Source of the DNA: Erysipelotrichaceae bacterium
GTDB taxonomy: Bacteria > Bacillota_I > Bacilli_A > Erysipelotrichales > Erysipelotrichaceae
Direction of reading: 5' to 3'
Assembly (NCBI GenBank): GCA_030694975.1
Contig: JAUYTU010000014.1
Coordinates: forward strand, 1-62,244
DNA: 62,244 nt
Shown piece after piece: positions 1-9,709 of the stretch (the first letter of the stretch is position 1; every line of letters starts with the position of its first letter). The position numbers and the translations under genes are program-made. The notes below the pieces were generated by a model, which saw only the letters and a program-made list of their open reading frames with translations, did not search any database and had not been told where the DNA came from.

Positions 1-62
1 CTGCTCCATCAACAGTCTTGTTTTTCTTACTCAAACCTCAAGAATTTCATCCGTTCACACCT

Positions 63-90
63 ACAGCGTCATCAACGCTGTTTATTTTTG
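63..90 (+). terminator. Rho-independent terminator at left edge
   Basis: Hairpin with 7-bp arms ACAGCGT (63-69) and ACGCTGT (75-81), loop CATCA, followed by TTATTTTT on the plus strand. It probably ends a plus-strand gene lying to the left of the window. The first 100 bases contain short open frames in all three plus frames (stops near 89-99), so a gene tail could be present, but I could not identify one. Confidence 0.6.
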
Positions 91-94
91 AAGT

Positions 95-127
95 ATTAAA
101 AAGTGCACCCTGTTAAAAGGTGCACTT
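95..127 (-). terminator. Terminator of ppdK
   Basis: Arms AAGTGCACC (101-109) and GGTGCACTT (119-127); read on the minus strand the hairpin is followed by TTTTTAATACTT. A second perfect palindrome with 11-base arms (139-149 and 152-162) lies between the ppdK stop and this hairpin. It has no T-run and may be a 3'-end stabilising structure. Confidence 0.75.
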
Positions 128-169
128 GTCATCAGTCTGAACTGCACTAAGTAGTGCAGTTCAATAAAA

Positions 170-2803
170 CTATTTCTTGTTTTTCGCCTTCAATGCCGAA
201 TGAGCCGCCGCTAAACGAGCGATCGGAACTCGGAAAGGAGAACACGACACATAAGATAAACCGGCATTATGGAAGAATTCGATCGAACTCGGATCGCCAC
301 CATGCTCACCGCACACACCGACTTTCAAATCCGGACGCGTTTGCTTGCCCAACTTAGTAGCCATGGTCACAAGCTTACCGACACCGCGTTGATCTAAACG
401 GGCAAACGGATCTTGTTCAAAAATCTTCTTATCATAATAATGCTTCAAGAAGTTAGCGGCATCATCACGCGAGAAACCAAACGTCATTTGCGATAAATCA
501 TTGGTACCAAACGAGAAGAACTCAGCTTCGGTAGCAATTTCATCAGCCAACAACGCAGCCCGCGGAATTTCAATCATCGTACCAACCATGTACTTCAAAT
601 CGACACCGCTGTTTTTAATTAACTCATCCGCAACGCGAACGACGATATCCTTAACATACTTCAACTCTTTCAATTCGCCTACCAACGGAATCATGATTTC
701 CGGCAATAATGTCCACTCCGGATGTCTTTTTGTTACGTTGATCGCAGCCTCGATAACAGCCTGCGTTTGCATTTCAGCGATTTCCGGATAAGAAACAGCC
801 AAACGGCAACCACGATGACCCATCATCGGATTAAATTCATGTAAAGAAGAAATAACATTCTTCAACTCCGAAACTTCCAACTTCATTTCTGCAGCCAAAG
901 CGACGATGTCCGCTTCTTCAGTCGGCAAGAACTCATGCAAAGGTGGATCCAAATAACGGATCGTGACCGGACGGTCTTCCATCGCTTCATAAATGCCTTC
1001 AAAGTCCTCACGTTGCATCGGCAATAACTTCGCCAACGCTTTACGACGTTGCTCTTCCGATTTCGAAACGATCATCTCACGCATCGCCTTGATACGATCG
1101 CCCTCAAAGAACATATGTTCGGTACGAACCAAACCAATACCCTCAGCACCGAAAGAAACCGCTTGACGCGCATCTTTTGGCGTATCCGCATTGGTACGGA
1201 CTTTCAACGTACGGAACTCATCAGCCCAAGCCATCAACGTTCCAAAGTCACCGGTAATCGATGCCGGAACCGTCTTGATTGCTTCGCCATAAATCTTACC
1301 GGTAGAACCGTCCAAAGAGATGTCATCTCCTTCGTTAAACGTTCTGCCACCCAAGACAAATGACTTCTTACTCGTAAACTTAATATCTCCGCAACCGGAT
1401 ACACAGCAAGTACCCATACCACGAGCCACGACCGCTGCATGCGAAGTCATACCGCCACGCGCCGTCAAGATACCTTGTGATACATGCATACCTTCAATGT
1501 CTTCCGGAGATGTTTCTAAACGAACCAAAATAACTTTCTGGCCGCGGTTGGTCCACTCAACAGCATCTTCCGCTGTAAAGACAACCTTGCCCGTAGCCGC
1601 ACCCGGAGATGCCGGCAAAGCCGAACCTACCGGAACCGCCGCTTTGATTGCAGCCGGATCAAAGGTCGGGTGCAATAAAGCATCCAACTGCTTCGGATCG
1701 ACCTGCAAGACGGCTTGTTCTTTGGTGATCAAACCTTCCGCAACCAAATCAACCGCGATTTTCAATGCAGCGGCAGCTGTACGCTTACCGTTACGCGTCT
1801 GAAGCATAAAGAGTTCTCCGCGTTCAATGGTAAATTCCATATCCTGCATATCTCGGTAATGACCTTCCAAACGATCACAAATAGCGACGAATTCATCATA
1901 AGCATGAGGCATGATGTCCTTCAACTCTTCAATGGTCTTCGGTGTACGGATACCCGCAACAACGTCTTCCCCTTGAGCATTCATCAAAAACTCACCATAC
2001 AACTTGTTTTCACCGGTCGAAGGGTTACGGGTAAAGGCAACGCCTGTACCGCAATCTTCACCCATATTACCAAATACCATCATTTGCACGCTTACAGCCG
2101 TTCCCCAATTGGAAGGAATATCATTCATACGACGATAGTAAATGGCACGCGGATTGTTCCAAGAACGGAACACAGCCGTAACCGATTCAATCAACTGTAA
2201 ACGCGGATCCGATGGGAATTCAAAGCCCTTATGCTCGAAAAAGTAAGCTTTGAAACGTTTAACCATTTCCTTTAAATCATCAGCGGAAAATTCGGTATCA
2301 AGTTTAACGCCCTTCTCCTCTTTCATCTCATCGATAATGTGCTCAAAATTGTGTTTTGGCAAATCCATAACGACATCTGAGAACATTTGGATGAAACGGC
2401 GATAAGAATCATAAGCAAAACGCGGATTGTTGGTCAAAGCCGCAAAGCCTTCAACGACCACATCGTTTAAACCAAGATTCAAAATCGTATCCATCATCCC
2501 CGGCATGGATGCACGGGAACCGGAACGAACCGAAACCAACAGTGGATTGGTCGGATCACCAAATTTCTTGCCCGAAATTTCTTCGAGTTTTGACAAGTAA
2601 GCAAAAATTTCATCTACGACTTCCGGTGCAATTTGTTCTTTATCATCATAGTAACGGGTACAAGCTTCTGTTGTAACCACAAACCCATGGGGAACAGGCA
2701 TACCTAAATTGGTCATATCGGCCAAGTTAGCACCCTTTCCACCCAAGAGCTCACGCATTTTACCGCTACCTTCCGAGAATAAATACACATATTTGTGACT
2801 CAT
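170..2803 (-). CDS. ppdK: Pyruvate, phosphate dikinase
   Basis: This cytosolic enzyme interconverts pyruvate, ATP and phosphate with phosphoenolpyruvate, AMP and pyrophosphate, serving glycolysis or gluconeogenesis. The 877-residue protein has the expected three parts: an N-terminal ATP-grasp domain (GGKGANLADM near the start), a central phosphohistidine domain with GGMTSHAAVVARG, and a C-terminal PEP/pyruvate barrel with NDLSQMTFGFSRDD and GVCGEHGGDP. Length matches the family (about 870-880). The start is placed at 2803 because AAGGAGG (2809-2815) lies six bases upstream. An in-frame ATG further upstream would put the ribosome site inside the gene. A TATAAT box lies near 2850 but a matching -35 is weak. 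No PPDK regulatory kinase gene is nearby. Confidence 0.97.
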   Translation of the reverse strand: MSHKYVYLFSEGSGKMRELLGGKGANLADMTNLGMPVPHGFVVTTEACTRYYDDKEQIAPEVVDEIFAYLSKLEEISGKKFGDPTNPLLVSVRSGSRASMPGMMDTILNLGLNDVVVEGFAALTNNPRFAYDSYRRFIQMFSDVVMDLPKHNFEHIIDEMKEEKGVKLDTEFSADDLKEMVKRFKAYFFEHKGFEFPSDPRLQLIESVTAVFRSWNNPRAIYYRRMNDIPSNWGTAVSVQMMVFGNMGEDCGTGVAFTRNPSTGENKLYGEFLMNAQGEDVVAGIRTPKTIEELKDIMPHAYDEFVAICDRLEGHYRDMQDMEFTIERGELFMLQTRNGKRTAAAALKIAVDLVAEGLITKEQAVLQVDPKQLDALLHPTFDPAAIKAAVPVGSALPASPGAATGKVVFTAEDAVEWTNRGQKVILVRLETSPEDIEGMHVSQGILTARGGMTSHAAVVARGMGTCCVSGCGDIKFTSKKSFVLGGRTFNEGDDISLDGSTGKIYGEAIKTVPASITGDFGTLMAWADEFRTLKVRTNADTPKDARQAVSFGAEGIGLVRTEHMFFEGDRIKAMREMIVSKSEEQRRKALAKLLPMQREDFEGIYEAMEDRPVTIRYLDPPLHEFLPTEEADIVALAAEMKLEVSELKNVISSLHEFNPMMGHRGCRLAVSYPEIAEMQTQAVIEAAINVTKRHPEWTLLPEIMIPLVGELKELKYVKDIVVRVADELIKNSGVDLKYMVGTMIEIPRAALLADEIATEAEFFSFGTNDLSQMTFGFSRDDAANFLKHYYDKKIFEQDPFARLDQRGVGKLVTMATKLGKQTRPDLKVGVCGEHGGDPSSIEFFHNAGLSYVSCSPFRVPIARLAAAHSALKAKNKK

Positions 2804-2891
2804 AATTTCCTCCTTAGGCAAAAAGCCAAACTTTCATACGCACAATATTATACTAAAATTTCACCCGATTTACTACTGTAAACCACGTAAA

Positions 2892-5489
2892 TCAAGCCAA
2901 TTCCACCAAACGCGCCTCGACAATTTCCAACTGACGGCGATATTCAGCCAACTTTGCCTTTTCGCCTTCAACTTTAACCGCCGGAGCCTTATTCACAAAA
3001 TTCGGATTGGACAACATGCCCTCACCACGCTCAATTTCACCGATCAAACGTTTCTTCTCACCACTCAACTTCTCAATCTCCGCAGCTTTATCAACCAAAC
3101 CCTCACTCGAAAGAACCAAGGAAGCACCGAGTACCGGCAAAACCATCGAATCTCCCTCAATAGACGAAATAATTGACAAATTGACCATCTTCTTAATAAC
3201 CGAAGCAATCGAATCCGAAACCTCAACAGCCAGCTCATCCACAACAAGTTTCCCCTTTAGTTCAACCGCATACTTAATGCTCTTACTCAAACGCAGTTCA
3301 CGAACGGTCGAAATAACGCTGATCAACTGATCGATCTGAGCCAAATCCACTTTCTGAACATCGAAGGTTGTCGGCCAAGCACTGACACAACAGGCTTCAT
3401 CACTTAGCTGAGCATAAATCTCCTCTGTCACAAAGGGCATAAACGGATGCAATAACTTAACGATGGCTTTTAACGTCACATACAACGTAGAAACAGTCGC
3501 TTTTTGAACATTTGCATCCTCACTGTTTAACCCCGGCTTACTCAACTCAATGTACCAAGAACAGAAATCATCCCAGACAAACGTCGTCAGTTCATTGCCA
3601 ACCAAACCAAACTCATACTTCTCCATATTGGCACTGACATGCTCGATAACATCATTAAGCTTACCCAAAATCCATTGATCAATGATGCTGACATTACTCA
3701 AATCAACTTTTGACTCATCGAAATCTTCCGGCAGATTCATTAAGACAAACCGTGACGCATTCCAGAACTTATTGATAAAATTCCAGGCAGCCTCCACCTT
3801 TTCCTCAATGTAACGCAAATCTTGTCCCGGTGCGGAGTTTGTGGTTAAGAAGAATCTTAAGGCATCCGTCCCATATTTATCAATCACATCCATCGGATCA
3901 ACCCCGTTACCCAAGGATTTACTCATCTTACGCCCCTGAGCATCCCGTATCAACCCGTGAATCAACACATGTCGAAACGGTACATCGTGGGTGAAGTATC
4001 GCGCTTGAAACGCCATACGCGCTACCCAGAAGAAAATAATATCATACCCGGTAATCAACACATCATTGGGATAATAACGCTTGAAATCTGCGGTTTCCTC
4101 TGGCCAACCCAAGGTTGAAAACGGCCAAAGCGCCGAGGAGAACCAAGTGTCCAAAACATCCTCATCCTGATGCCAGTTTTCAATGTCTTTTGGTGCTTCC
4201 AACCCAACATAAATTTCACCGGTTTCCCTATGAAACCACGCCGGAATGCGATGTCCCCACCACAACTGACGCGAAATACACCAATCCTCAATATTCTCCA
4301 ACCAAGAAGTAAAGGTTTTATCAAAGCGCGACGGAAAGAACTGAATCTTTTTCTCCTCGTCCAACTGATGATCCAAAACATCTTGAGCCAATGGCTTCAT
4401 CTTAACAAACCACTGCTTCGACAAGTAAGGCTCAACGATAACATCGGTACGCTCCGAATGACCGACCATATGAACATGCTTTTCAATCTTAACAACCGTA
4501 CCCTCTTTTTGCATCCGCTCAACCAAACGTTTACGACATTCAAAACGGTCCAACCCCTCAAACTCCCCAGCCAGTTCATTCATCGAACCATCCGGATTTA
4601 TACATATCGGACGCTCAAGACCGTGCTTTTCACCCAGCGTAAAATCATTGGGATCATGGGCCGGCGTACATTTCATCGCGCCGGTACCAAACGCACGATC
4701 GATATACTCATCCGCAAGAATCGGCATTTCCAAATAAGAAGCCGGATTGATAACAGTTTTACCGATCAGATGAATAAATCTTGGATCTTCCGGGTGTACA
4801 AACACACAGACATCCCCAAACATCGTCTCCGGTCGGGTCGTAGCCACTTGAAGTACTTCATCACTTCCAACAACTTTAAAAGCAAAGGTATAAAATGCGC
4901 CTTCAATTTCCTTATGAATAACCTCAATATTGGATAGTGCGGTTTTTGCCTGAGGATCCCAGTTAATAATCCGCTCGCCTTGAAATATTAATCCATCATG
5001 ATACAAATCGACGAATACTTTTTTTACAGCTTGAGACAATCCTTCATCCAAAGTAAAACGCTCACGTGTATAGTCCAAGGACAAACCCATTTTTGCCCAT
5101 TGCTCGCGGATGATTTTCGCATACTCATCCTTCCACTCCCACGCTTTTTCCAAAAATTTCTCACGACCTAGATCATACCGTGAAACTCCATCTTCGCGTA
5201 AGCGCTGCTCAACTTTGGCTTGAGTTGCGATACCGGCATGATCCATGCCGGACAACCACAACATATCATAGCCTTGCATGCGCTTAAAACGCGCCGTGAT
5301 GTCTTGTAACGTTGTATCCCAGGCATGACCCAAATGCAACTTACCGGTAACGTTGGGTGGCGGAATAACGATGCAAAACGGTTTCTTACTTAAATCTCCA
5401 GCCGTAAAATAACCGGCATCGACCCACTTTGCATACTTTCCCTCTTCAACCTGAAACGGAAGATATTTTGTTGCTAATTCTGCTTTCAT
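2892..5489 (-). CDS. valS: Valine--tRNA ligase
   Basis: Charges tRNA-Val with valine in the cytosol. The 865-residue class I synthetase has the HIGH-type motif HLGH at residues 52-55 (preceded by PPPNVTGK, typical of ValRS), a large CP1 editing domain, the KMSKS motif in [10 protein letters not shown], an anticodon-binding domain, and a C-terminal coiled-coil arm rich in Glu and Lys. The length is typical for bacterial ValS. The ATG at 5487-5489 follows AAGGAGG. Expression is controlled by the T-box leader immediately upstream. The gene is followed by ppdK after about 90 bases, with no strong terminator seen between them. Confidence 0.98.
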   Translation of the reverse strand: MKAELATKYLPFQVEEGKYAKWVDAGYFTAGDLSKKPFCIVIPPPNVTGKLHLGHAWDTTLQDITARFKRMQGYDMLWLSGMDHAGIATQAKVEQRLREDGVSRYDLGREKFLEKAWEWKDEYAKIIREQWAKMGLSLDYTRERFTLDEGLSQAVKKVFVDLYHDGLIFQGERIINWDPQAKTALSNIEVIHKEIEGAFYTFAFKVVGSDEVLQVATTRPETMFGDVCVFVHPEDPRFIHLIGKTVINPASYLEMPILADEYIDRAFGTGAMKCTPAHDPNDFTLGEKHGLERPICINPDGSMNELAGEFEGLDRFECRKRLVERMQKEGTVVKIEKHVHMVGHSERTDVIVEPYLSKQWFVKMKPLAQDVLDHQLDEEKKIQFFPSRFDKTFTSWLENIEDWCISRQLWWGHRIPAWFHRETGEIYVGLEAPKDIENWHQDEDVLDTWFSSALWPFSTLGWPEETADFKRYYPNDVLITGYDIIFFWVARMAFQARYFTHDVPFRHVLIHGLIRDAQGRKMSKSLGNGVDPMDVIDKYGTDALRFFLTTNSAPGQDLRYIEEKVEAAWNFINKFWNASRFVLMNLPEDFDESKVDLSNVSIIDQWILGKLNDVIEHVSANMEKYEFGLVGNELTTFVWDDFCSWYIELSKPGLNSEDANVQKATVSTLYVTLKAIVKLLHPFMPFVTEEIYAQLSDEACCVSAWPTTFDVQKVDLAQIDQLISVISTVRELRLSKSIKYAVELKGKLVVDELAVEVSDSIASVIKKMVNLSIISSIEGDSMVLPVLGASLVLSSEGLVDKAAEIEKLSGEKKRLIGEIERGEGMLSNPNFVNKAPAVKVEGEKAKLAEYRRQLEIVEARLVELA

Positions 5490-5504
5490 GAACTTTCCTC
5501 CTTG

Positions 5505-5725
5505 AACATAAAAAAAACGCCCGAATTAGGGCGTTTAACGCGGTACCACCTAAATTTGCACAGCTGTGCAATCTCAATCCGTTAACGCCGGCAACGAAAG
5601 CTTCTACTTGATTCAAAGCTTTTTCTCCAAGGTGACTTCGCTGATATCCATTGGTTTTGTCGCATCGACCCAAAACTCTCTGAATGTCCAGAACATCGGC
5701 TTTTTCCTCTTCATTGAACTGAACT
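5505..5725 (-). promoter_or_regulatory. T-box leader of valS (tRNA-Val sensing)
   Basis: The leader contains the conserved T-box sequence AGGTGGTACCGCG (complement of about 5540-5552), whose UGGU bulge can pair with the ACCA end of uncharged tRNA-Val. A GUC codon (5636-5634) followed by A, in the position expected for the specifier loop on the 3' side of stem I, decodes as valine. A competing terminator has 8-bp arms at 5515-5522 and 5529-5536, loop 5523-5528, then a run of T. Known mechanism: uncharged tRNA-Val stabilises the antiterminator so valS is transcribed. Everything but the exact stem I boundaries is visible in the sequence. Confidence 0.95.
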
Positions 5726-5726
5726 A

Positions 5727-5755
5727 ATTTTACACAATCAAACGCTAAAAGTCAA
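5727..5755 (-). promoter_or_regulatory. valS promoter
   Basis: TTGACT (5750-5755), 17-base spacer and TAAAAT (5727-5732), directly upstream of the T-box leader. Confidence 0.85.
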
Positions 5756-5768
5756 TGTGACAAAACGA

Positions 5769-7193
5769 CTATTCAACCTCTAACTGCCCCATCATGCCGG
5801 CTTCTTCATGTTCGAGTATATGACAATGATACATAAACAGTCCTTTATACTTAAATCTCACGATGATTCGGACGGTTTCGCCGGAACGCACAAAAATAGT
5901 GTCCTTCCAGCCTTTTTCGTTTTCAAACGGTTCAAACCCATTTCGATCCAACACTTGAAACTGCGTTCCATGAATATGAAACGGATGTCCTTCACTTCCC
6001 ATCATCATCGATCGAAACGTGGTTATTTCCCAAATTTCAATATCACCGAGTGTAACATTGTCATCGATCCGATCCATATCAAAGGTTCGGCCGTTCAAGG
6101 TCACCATATGTCCCATTCCGTCGAGGTCAATCGTTTTGACATTCGTTGCCTGATCCTCATCCAGTCGTTCAATGACCGACAAAACTTCAGGGATTACGGT
6201 ATCATCAACGGTCTTCTCACCGACATGAAAAGTCATGACTAACTCATTGTCACTCATTAACTTAATTTTTTCACCTTCATCATACTTGGAGAAATCAATA
6301 ATGATTTCAACTCTTTCACCCGGAGAAATAAACAATGAATCACTCACTATCGGCTTTTCGAGCAGACCTCCATCGGATGCGATTTGGGTAAATTCATCAT
6401 AATCACTCAGTCGTAAATCAAAATTCCTGGCATTGGCACCATTCACAATTCGAAAGCGCATTTTGGTTTGATTTACTTCTAAATAAGGTGTTATCGCCCC
6501 ATTGACCAAGATATAATCACCCGTGGCTCCATCCATCATATTATCAACATAAACAAATGAGCCATCTTGACTAAAACTTCGATCTTGTATGATGAGTGGC
6601 ATATCGTTGACACCATACTCATCCGGCAAATTAAGTGACATCGAATTTTCATCTTCAACGATAATCAAGCCTGCCAATCCATAATAAACTTGAGTCGCCG
6701 TGGATCCGATGACATGCGGATGAAACCAAAGGGTTGAAGCCGGTTGATTAATTGTAAATACCGGATCCCAGGTTGCACCTGCCGAAATCACTTGATGCGG
6801 ACCACCATCTTTTGTCCCCTCGACTTCCAATCCATGCCAATGAATCGAAGTATCTTCCTGAAGTTCATTGGTTACATGCATTCGAACTTCTTGACCTCTG
6901 GCCACTTTAAGCACCGGTCCTAAATAACTGCCGTTATAACCTAACGTCGGCGTTGATTTATCATTGAAAAAATTCGTAGTTCCCTCTTGCACGTTTAGAT
7001 AATAATCCGAAGAATTGGCGTCCGAATTGGACGGTACCAACAACGCAGGTATGGGTAATTTTCGGGCGGAATCGGTTGAACCAATGTCTGTATTTATAGG
7101 ATCGTTATAGAAGTCAATCATGCTAAATACGGTGTACACTAAAATGATTATCAATATTCCTAAAACAATACCAAGCATCCATTTTTTTCTCAC
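5769..7193 (-). CDS. Multicopper oxidase, membrane anchored
   Basis: A laccase/CotA/CueO-type multicopper oxidase of 474 residues that would oxidise cuprous or ferrous ions or phenolics and reduce oxygen to water outside the membrane. Residues about 7-25 are a hydrophobic signal anchor without a lipobox. All four copper ligand motifs are present: HWHG (118-121), HPH (158-160), HPFHIHG (403-409) and HCHILEHEEAGMM (456-468), the last giving the type 1 Cys, His and Met ligands. The start is GTG with GAGG seven bases upstream, nine bases after the stop of the GGDEF gene, so the two are probably co-transcribed. No Met-rich copper-resistance segment is seen. The natural substrate cannot be told from sequence. 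Confidence 0.93.
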   Translation of the reverse strand: MRKKWMLGIVLGILIIILVYTVFSMIDFYNDPINTDIGSTDSARKLPIPALLVPSNSDANSSDYYLNVQEGTTNFFNDKSTPTLGYNGSYLGPVLKVARGQEVRMHVTNELQEDTSIHWHGLEVEGTKDGGPHQVISAGATWDPVFTINQPASTLWFHPHVIGSTATQVYYGLAGLIIVEDENSMSLNLPDEYGVNDMPLIIQDRSFSQDGSFVYVDNMMDGATGDYILVNGAITPYLEVNQTKMRFRIVNGANARNFDLRLSDYDEFTQIASDGGLLEKPIVSDSLFISPGERVEIIIDFSKYDEGEKIKLMSDNELVMTFHVGEKTVDDTVIPEVLSVIERLDEDQATNVKTIDLDGMGHMVTLNGRTFDMDRIDDNVTLGDIEIWEITTFRSMMMGSEGHPFHIHGTQFQVLDRNGFEPFENEKGWKDTIFVRSGETVRIIVRFKYKGLFMYHCHILEHEEAGMMGQLEVE

Positions 7194-7202
7194 TTTTTTA
7201 CC

Positions 7203-8249
7203 TCAACTCTCAATGGCTGTAACCATGTTACGGCCATTGCTTTTAGACATATATAACTGTTGATCCGCCAAATCGATAACTTTCTCACTGGTAATCTGAT
7301 CATCTTTGTAATTAATATACACAGCCCCAAAGCTCATCGTTATGGAAAGTTTGTCTCCCTGAAATTCGAAATCATGCTTTGCGATGGTTTCTCTCATGCG
7401 CTGAGCGATCGCTTCCAGTGCGACCAAATCTTTTACATGGCATATCATCAGAAACTCTTCCCCGCCATAACGGCCGATGACATCCGTATCACGCAGACAC
7501 TCAAGCAACAGCTGACTGATTCTTGAAAGTACATAATCACCATATATATGTCCATAAGTATCATTGATCCGTTTAAAATGATCGATATCACCCATAATGA
7601 CTCCGAAACCGCCGCCCAAGTGGACATGGTGTTTAATCTCATGATCCAGTGTCATCATCAAAGCGCCTCGATTTTTCACTCCGGTAACAAAATCAGTTTT
7701 TGCCTGAATAGTCAATCGCACCTCTGCTTCATCCGCTATTTTCATAAAGAAATAGGCGGAATGACCGATAGCAAACATATTGAGCACCAAGTTAACATGA
7801 TGCCAAAGATGAATGACATTGATTGGCAGGATATAGATCGGTGTTTGAAAAGATACAATTTGGTGCATGACCATGGCTACTATAATTACACTTGAAATGG
7901 CATAGAGCTTACTTGTGTTTTTCCAGTTGGTAAAAATTATCAGCATACCCATGTTTAGATAAAAGTAAAACAAACCGGCTTCCATACCAAAGACCACGAT
8001 TTGAAATGATAGTACGATGGTGGTTGCCAGTATGTATATAAAACTGGCAAATCCATAACGATACTCACGATTTAGAAAAATCGCATAAATCGATACCGCA
8101 AGTGTAACCAGATTGGCTAGAAATGCTTCTGTACTACCAAGGATGGCGAAAAAAATGCCCAGCAAAATATGCATGACCACGGCACCGAAATAAACAAGAT
8201 TGGATTGAATGTAATACCGCTGATAGTCTTTATTTTCGAAATTTGACAT
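7203..8249 (-). CDS. Membrane diguanylate cyclase (GGDEF)
   Basis: Predicted to make cyclic di-GMP from two GTP. The first ~170 of 348 residues form about six membrane helices, a probable sensory module of no family I recognise. The GGDEF domain follows, with metal-binding MGDIDHFKRIND near 219-230 and the active-site variant GGEEF at 262-266. An RxxD inhibitory site (RDTD, 253-256) lies exactly five residues before GGEEF, so product inhibition is likely. No EAL or HD-GYP partner occurs in the window. The stop codon is nine bases from the start of the multicopper oxidase. The ATG at 8249 has GTGAGGA upstream. Confidence 0.95.
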   Translation of the reverse strand: MSNFENKDYQRYYIQSNLVYFGAVVMHILLGIFFAILGSTEAFLANLVTLAVSIYAIFLNREYRYGFASFIYILATTIVLSFQIVVFGMEAGLFYFYLNMGMLIIFTNWKNTSKLYAISSVIIVAMVMHQIVSFQTPIYILPINVIHLWHHVNLVLNMFAIGHSAYFFMKIADEAEVRLTIQAKTDFVTGVKNRGALMMTLDHEIKHHVHLGGGFGVIMGDIDHFKRINDTYGHIYGDYVLSRISQLLLECLRDTDVIGRYGGEEFLMICHVKDLVALEAIAQRMRETIAKHDFEFQGDKLSITMSFGAVYINYKDDQITSEKVIDLADQQLYMSKSNGRNMVTAIES

Positions 8250-8289
8250 AAGTAGCCGTCCTCACTATGTATAGCAAAGTCAAAATATA

Positions 8290-9057
8290 TTACAATGCTT
8301 TCTTCCAGCTTCTAAAAAACAATACGATGAGCAAAATAGACATCAGTACCATCAAACCGACTGTCGTAAATATGACGGAAGGATAGGCATTATCAAAACC
8401 GGGATTACTTGAAATATGTTTACTGTAAATTCCGCCGTAGGCCCATAGAAGAACAATTCCAATACCGAAACTGCGTAAACGAACCACGGTTGCGGATACG
8501 ATCAGCCAAGCGACAGCCAATATCAGTAACATCCAAATGACTTCAGAAATGCCAAACCCAGAAAATCCGATATCAACAAGCAAGGTCGTAATGTTTGCTA
8601 CCGTGGCAACCAACAGCCAACCACCATATATTTCATAAGGTAAACGCTGTGAGATCCCGAAGAGACGGTTTTCACCCGCATTTAAACGGAAAACGATTTT
8701 TAAAACGGAATATAACACAACGATGATCAACAGCGCGGTGATGGCGATCATGCGATAATGCCAACCAAAGATCCAGGCTGTATTCGCAAGGTTGGAAAGA
8801 ATAAACCAACGGCTCACAAATTCAAATTGGGGATCTTTTTGAAAAAGCAAACGAACCACCGCGAAGGCTAAGGCAAGATAAATCACGCCCCAAATAGCAA
8901 AGGTGTACCCTGCCGGAGCAAAGAGATTTGGGTAAGCGTCCGATACGGCTCCCGTGGTAATACCGTTGATTGGCAAAATATTGGTCAAAGCATTCGCCCC
9001 GACCATCGCCACAAAGGTAAATAAGACCAGAAATTTCGTGATTGCTTGGTTTTTCAT
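8290..9057 (-). CDS. TspO/MBR-like tryptophan-rich membrane protein
   Basis: A polytopic membrane protein of 255 residues with about seven hydrophobic helices. The pattern APAGYTFAIWGVIYLALA near residue 47 and several Trp-containing helices resemble the proteins annotated as tryptophan-rich sensory proteins, distant relatives of TspO that bind tetrapyrroles or act in stress signalling. The function of these long bacterial forms is not settled. AAGGAGGATTCCTG precedes the ATG at 9057. It has its own promoter and no clear terminator before the downstream GGDEF gene, so read-through into GGDEF and the oxidase is possible. Family assignment is from pattern recognition only. Confidence 0.7.
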   Translation of the reverse strand: MKNQAITKFLVLFTFVAMVGANALTNILPINGITTGAVSDAYPNLFAPAGYTFAIWGVIYLALAFAVVRLLFQKDPQFEFVSRWFILSNLANTAWIFGWHYRMIAITALLIIVVLYSVLKIVFRLNAGENRLFGISQRLPYEIYGGWLLVATVANITTLLVDIGFSGFGISEVIWMLLILAVAWLIVSATVVRLRSFGIGIVLLWAYGGIYSKHISSNPGFDNAYPSVIFTTVGLMVLMSILLIVLFFRSWKKAL

Positions 9058-9077
9058 CAGGAATCCTCCTTTTCAAA

Positions 9078-9105
9078 AGTGTACCATCATCACTTTGAAT
9101 GTCAA
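9078..9105 (-). promoter_or_regulatory. Promoter of the TspO-like gene
   Basis: TTGACA (9100-9105), 16-base spacer ending TGG, and TACACT (9078-9083); consensus -35 plus extended -10. Confidence 0.75.
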
Positions 9106-9117
9106 ACTGTTATGCAT

Positions 9118-9147
9118 AAAAAAAGCGTTAGGATGATACCCAACGCT
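9118..9147 (-). terminator. Terminator of tig-lon-engB block
   Basis: Nine-base arms at 9124-9132 and 9139-9147 (one G-U pair), six-base loop, then seven T on the minus strand. It overlaps the engB stop codon. Confidence 0.85.
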
Positions 9148-9709
9148 CAATTAAATCTCTGATTTCTTCAATGCCTTCTTTACTGATTGCCGAGAAACTC
9201 AACACCAGCGAAGCAGACTCTTCTTTTAAGGTTTTAATTTGTTTTGCCTTCATCTGCGCACCGACTTTATCGGTCTTCGTGACGATAATGGCATACGGCA
9301 ATTTCGATTCTTTCGCAAATGCGATCATCACCTTGTCATCCTCACATAATCCGCGACGGATATCCACAATTAACAACACAGCCTTGCATTGTTTTCGCAT
9401 CGTGAAATACGAATCCATCAACATGCCATAATTGATTTGCTCTTGCATCGAACGATTGGCAAAGCCATAACCCGGTGCATCCACCAGCATTAACTGCTCA
9501 TTGATCTGATAGAAGTTGAGCATGCGCGTTTTGCCGGGCGTTTGCCCGACATACGCCAAATTTTTACGATTGACTAATCCGTTAATCAGGCTGCTTTTGC
9601 CAACATTACTCTTTCCGGCCATGACGATTTCCGCCATTTGGGTCGGAGGGAACGAGGCATTGGTCGGAGCACTGATTAGCAGACGGGCTAAACCGTTCTC
9701 CCAGTTCAT
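9128..9709 (-). CDS. engB: Ribosome biogenesis GTPase YihA/YsxC (EngB)
   Basis: A small essential-type GTPase needed for late assembly of the large ribosomal subunit. In 193 residues it shows G1 GKSNVGKS (32-39), G3 DAPGYGFA and G4 TKTD, in the order and spacing of the EngB/YsxC family. Its ATG overlaps the lon stop codon as ATGA (9706-9709), indicating translational coupling. The lon-ysxC pairing is the same as in Bacillus subtilis. Confidence 0.96.
   Translation of the reverse strand: MNWENGLARLLISAPTNASFPPTQMAEIVMAGKSNVGKSSLINGLVNRKNLAYVGQTPGKTRMLNFYQINEQLMLVDAPGYGFANRSMQEQINYGMLMDSYFTMRKQCKAVLLIVDIRRGLCEDDKVMIAFAKESKLPYAIIVTKTDKVGAQMKAKQIKTLKEESASLVLSFSAISKEGIEEIRDLIERWVSS

Noticed and set aside
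4170-4937. Long open frame of 255 codons on the plus strand opposite valS
   Set aside because: Antisense shadow of a highly conserved synthetase; no ribosome site, no family resemblance, composition mirrors the valS codons.
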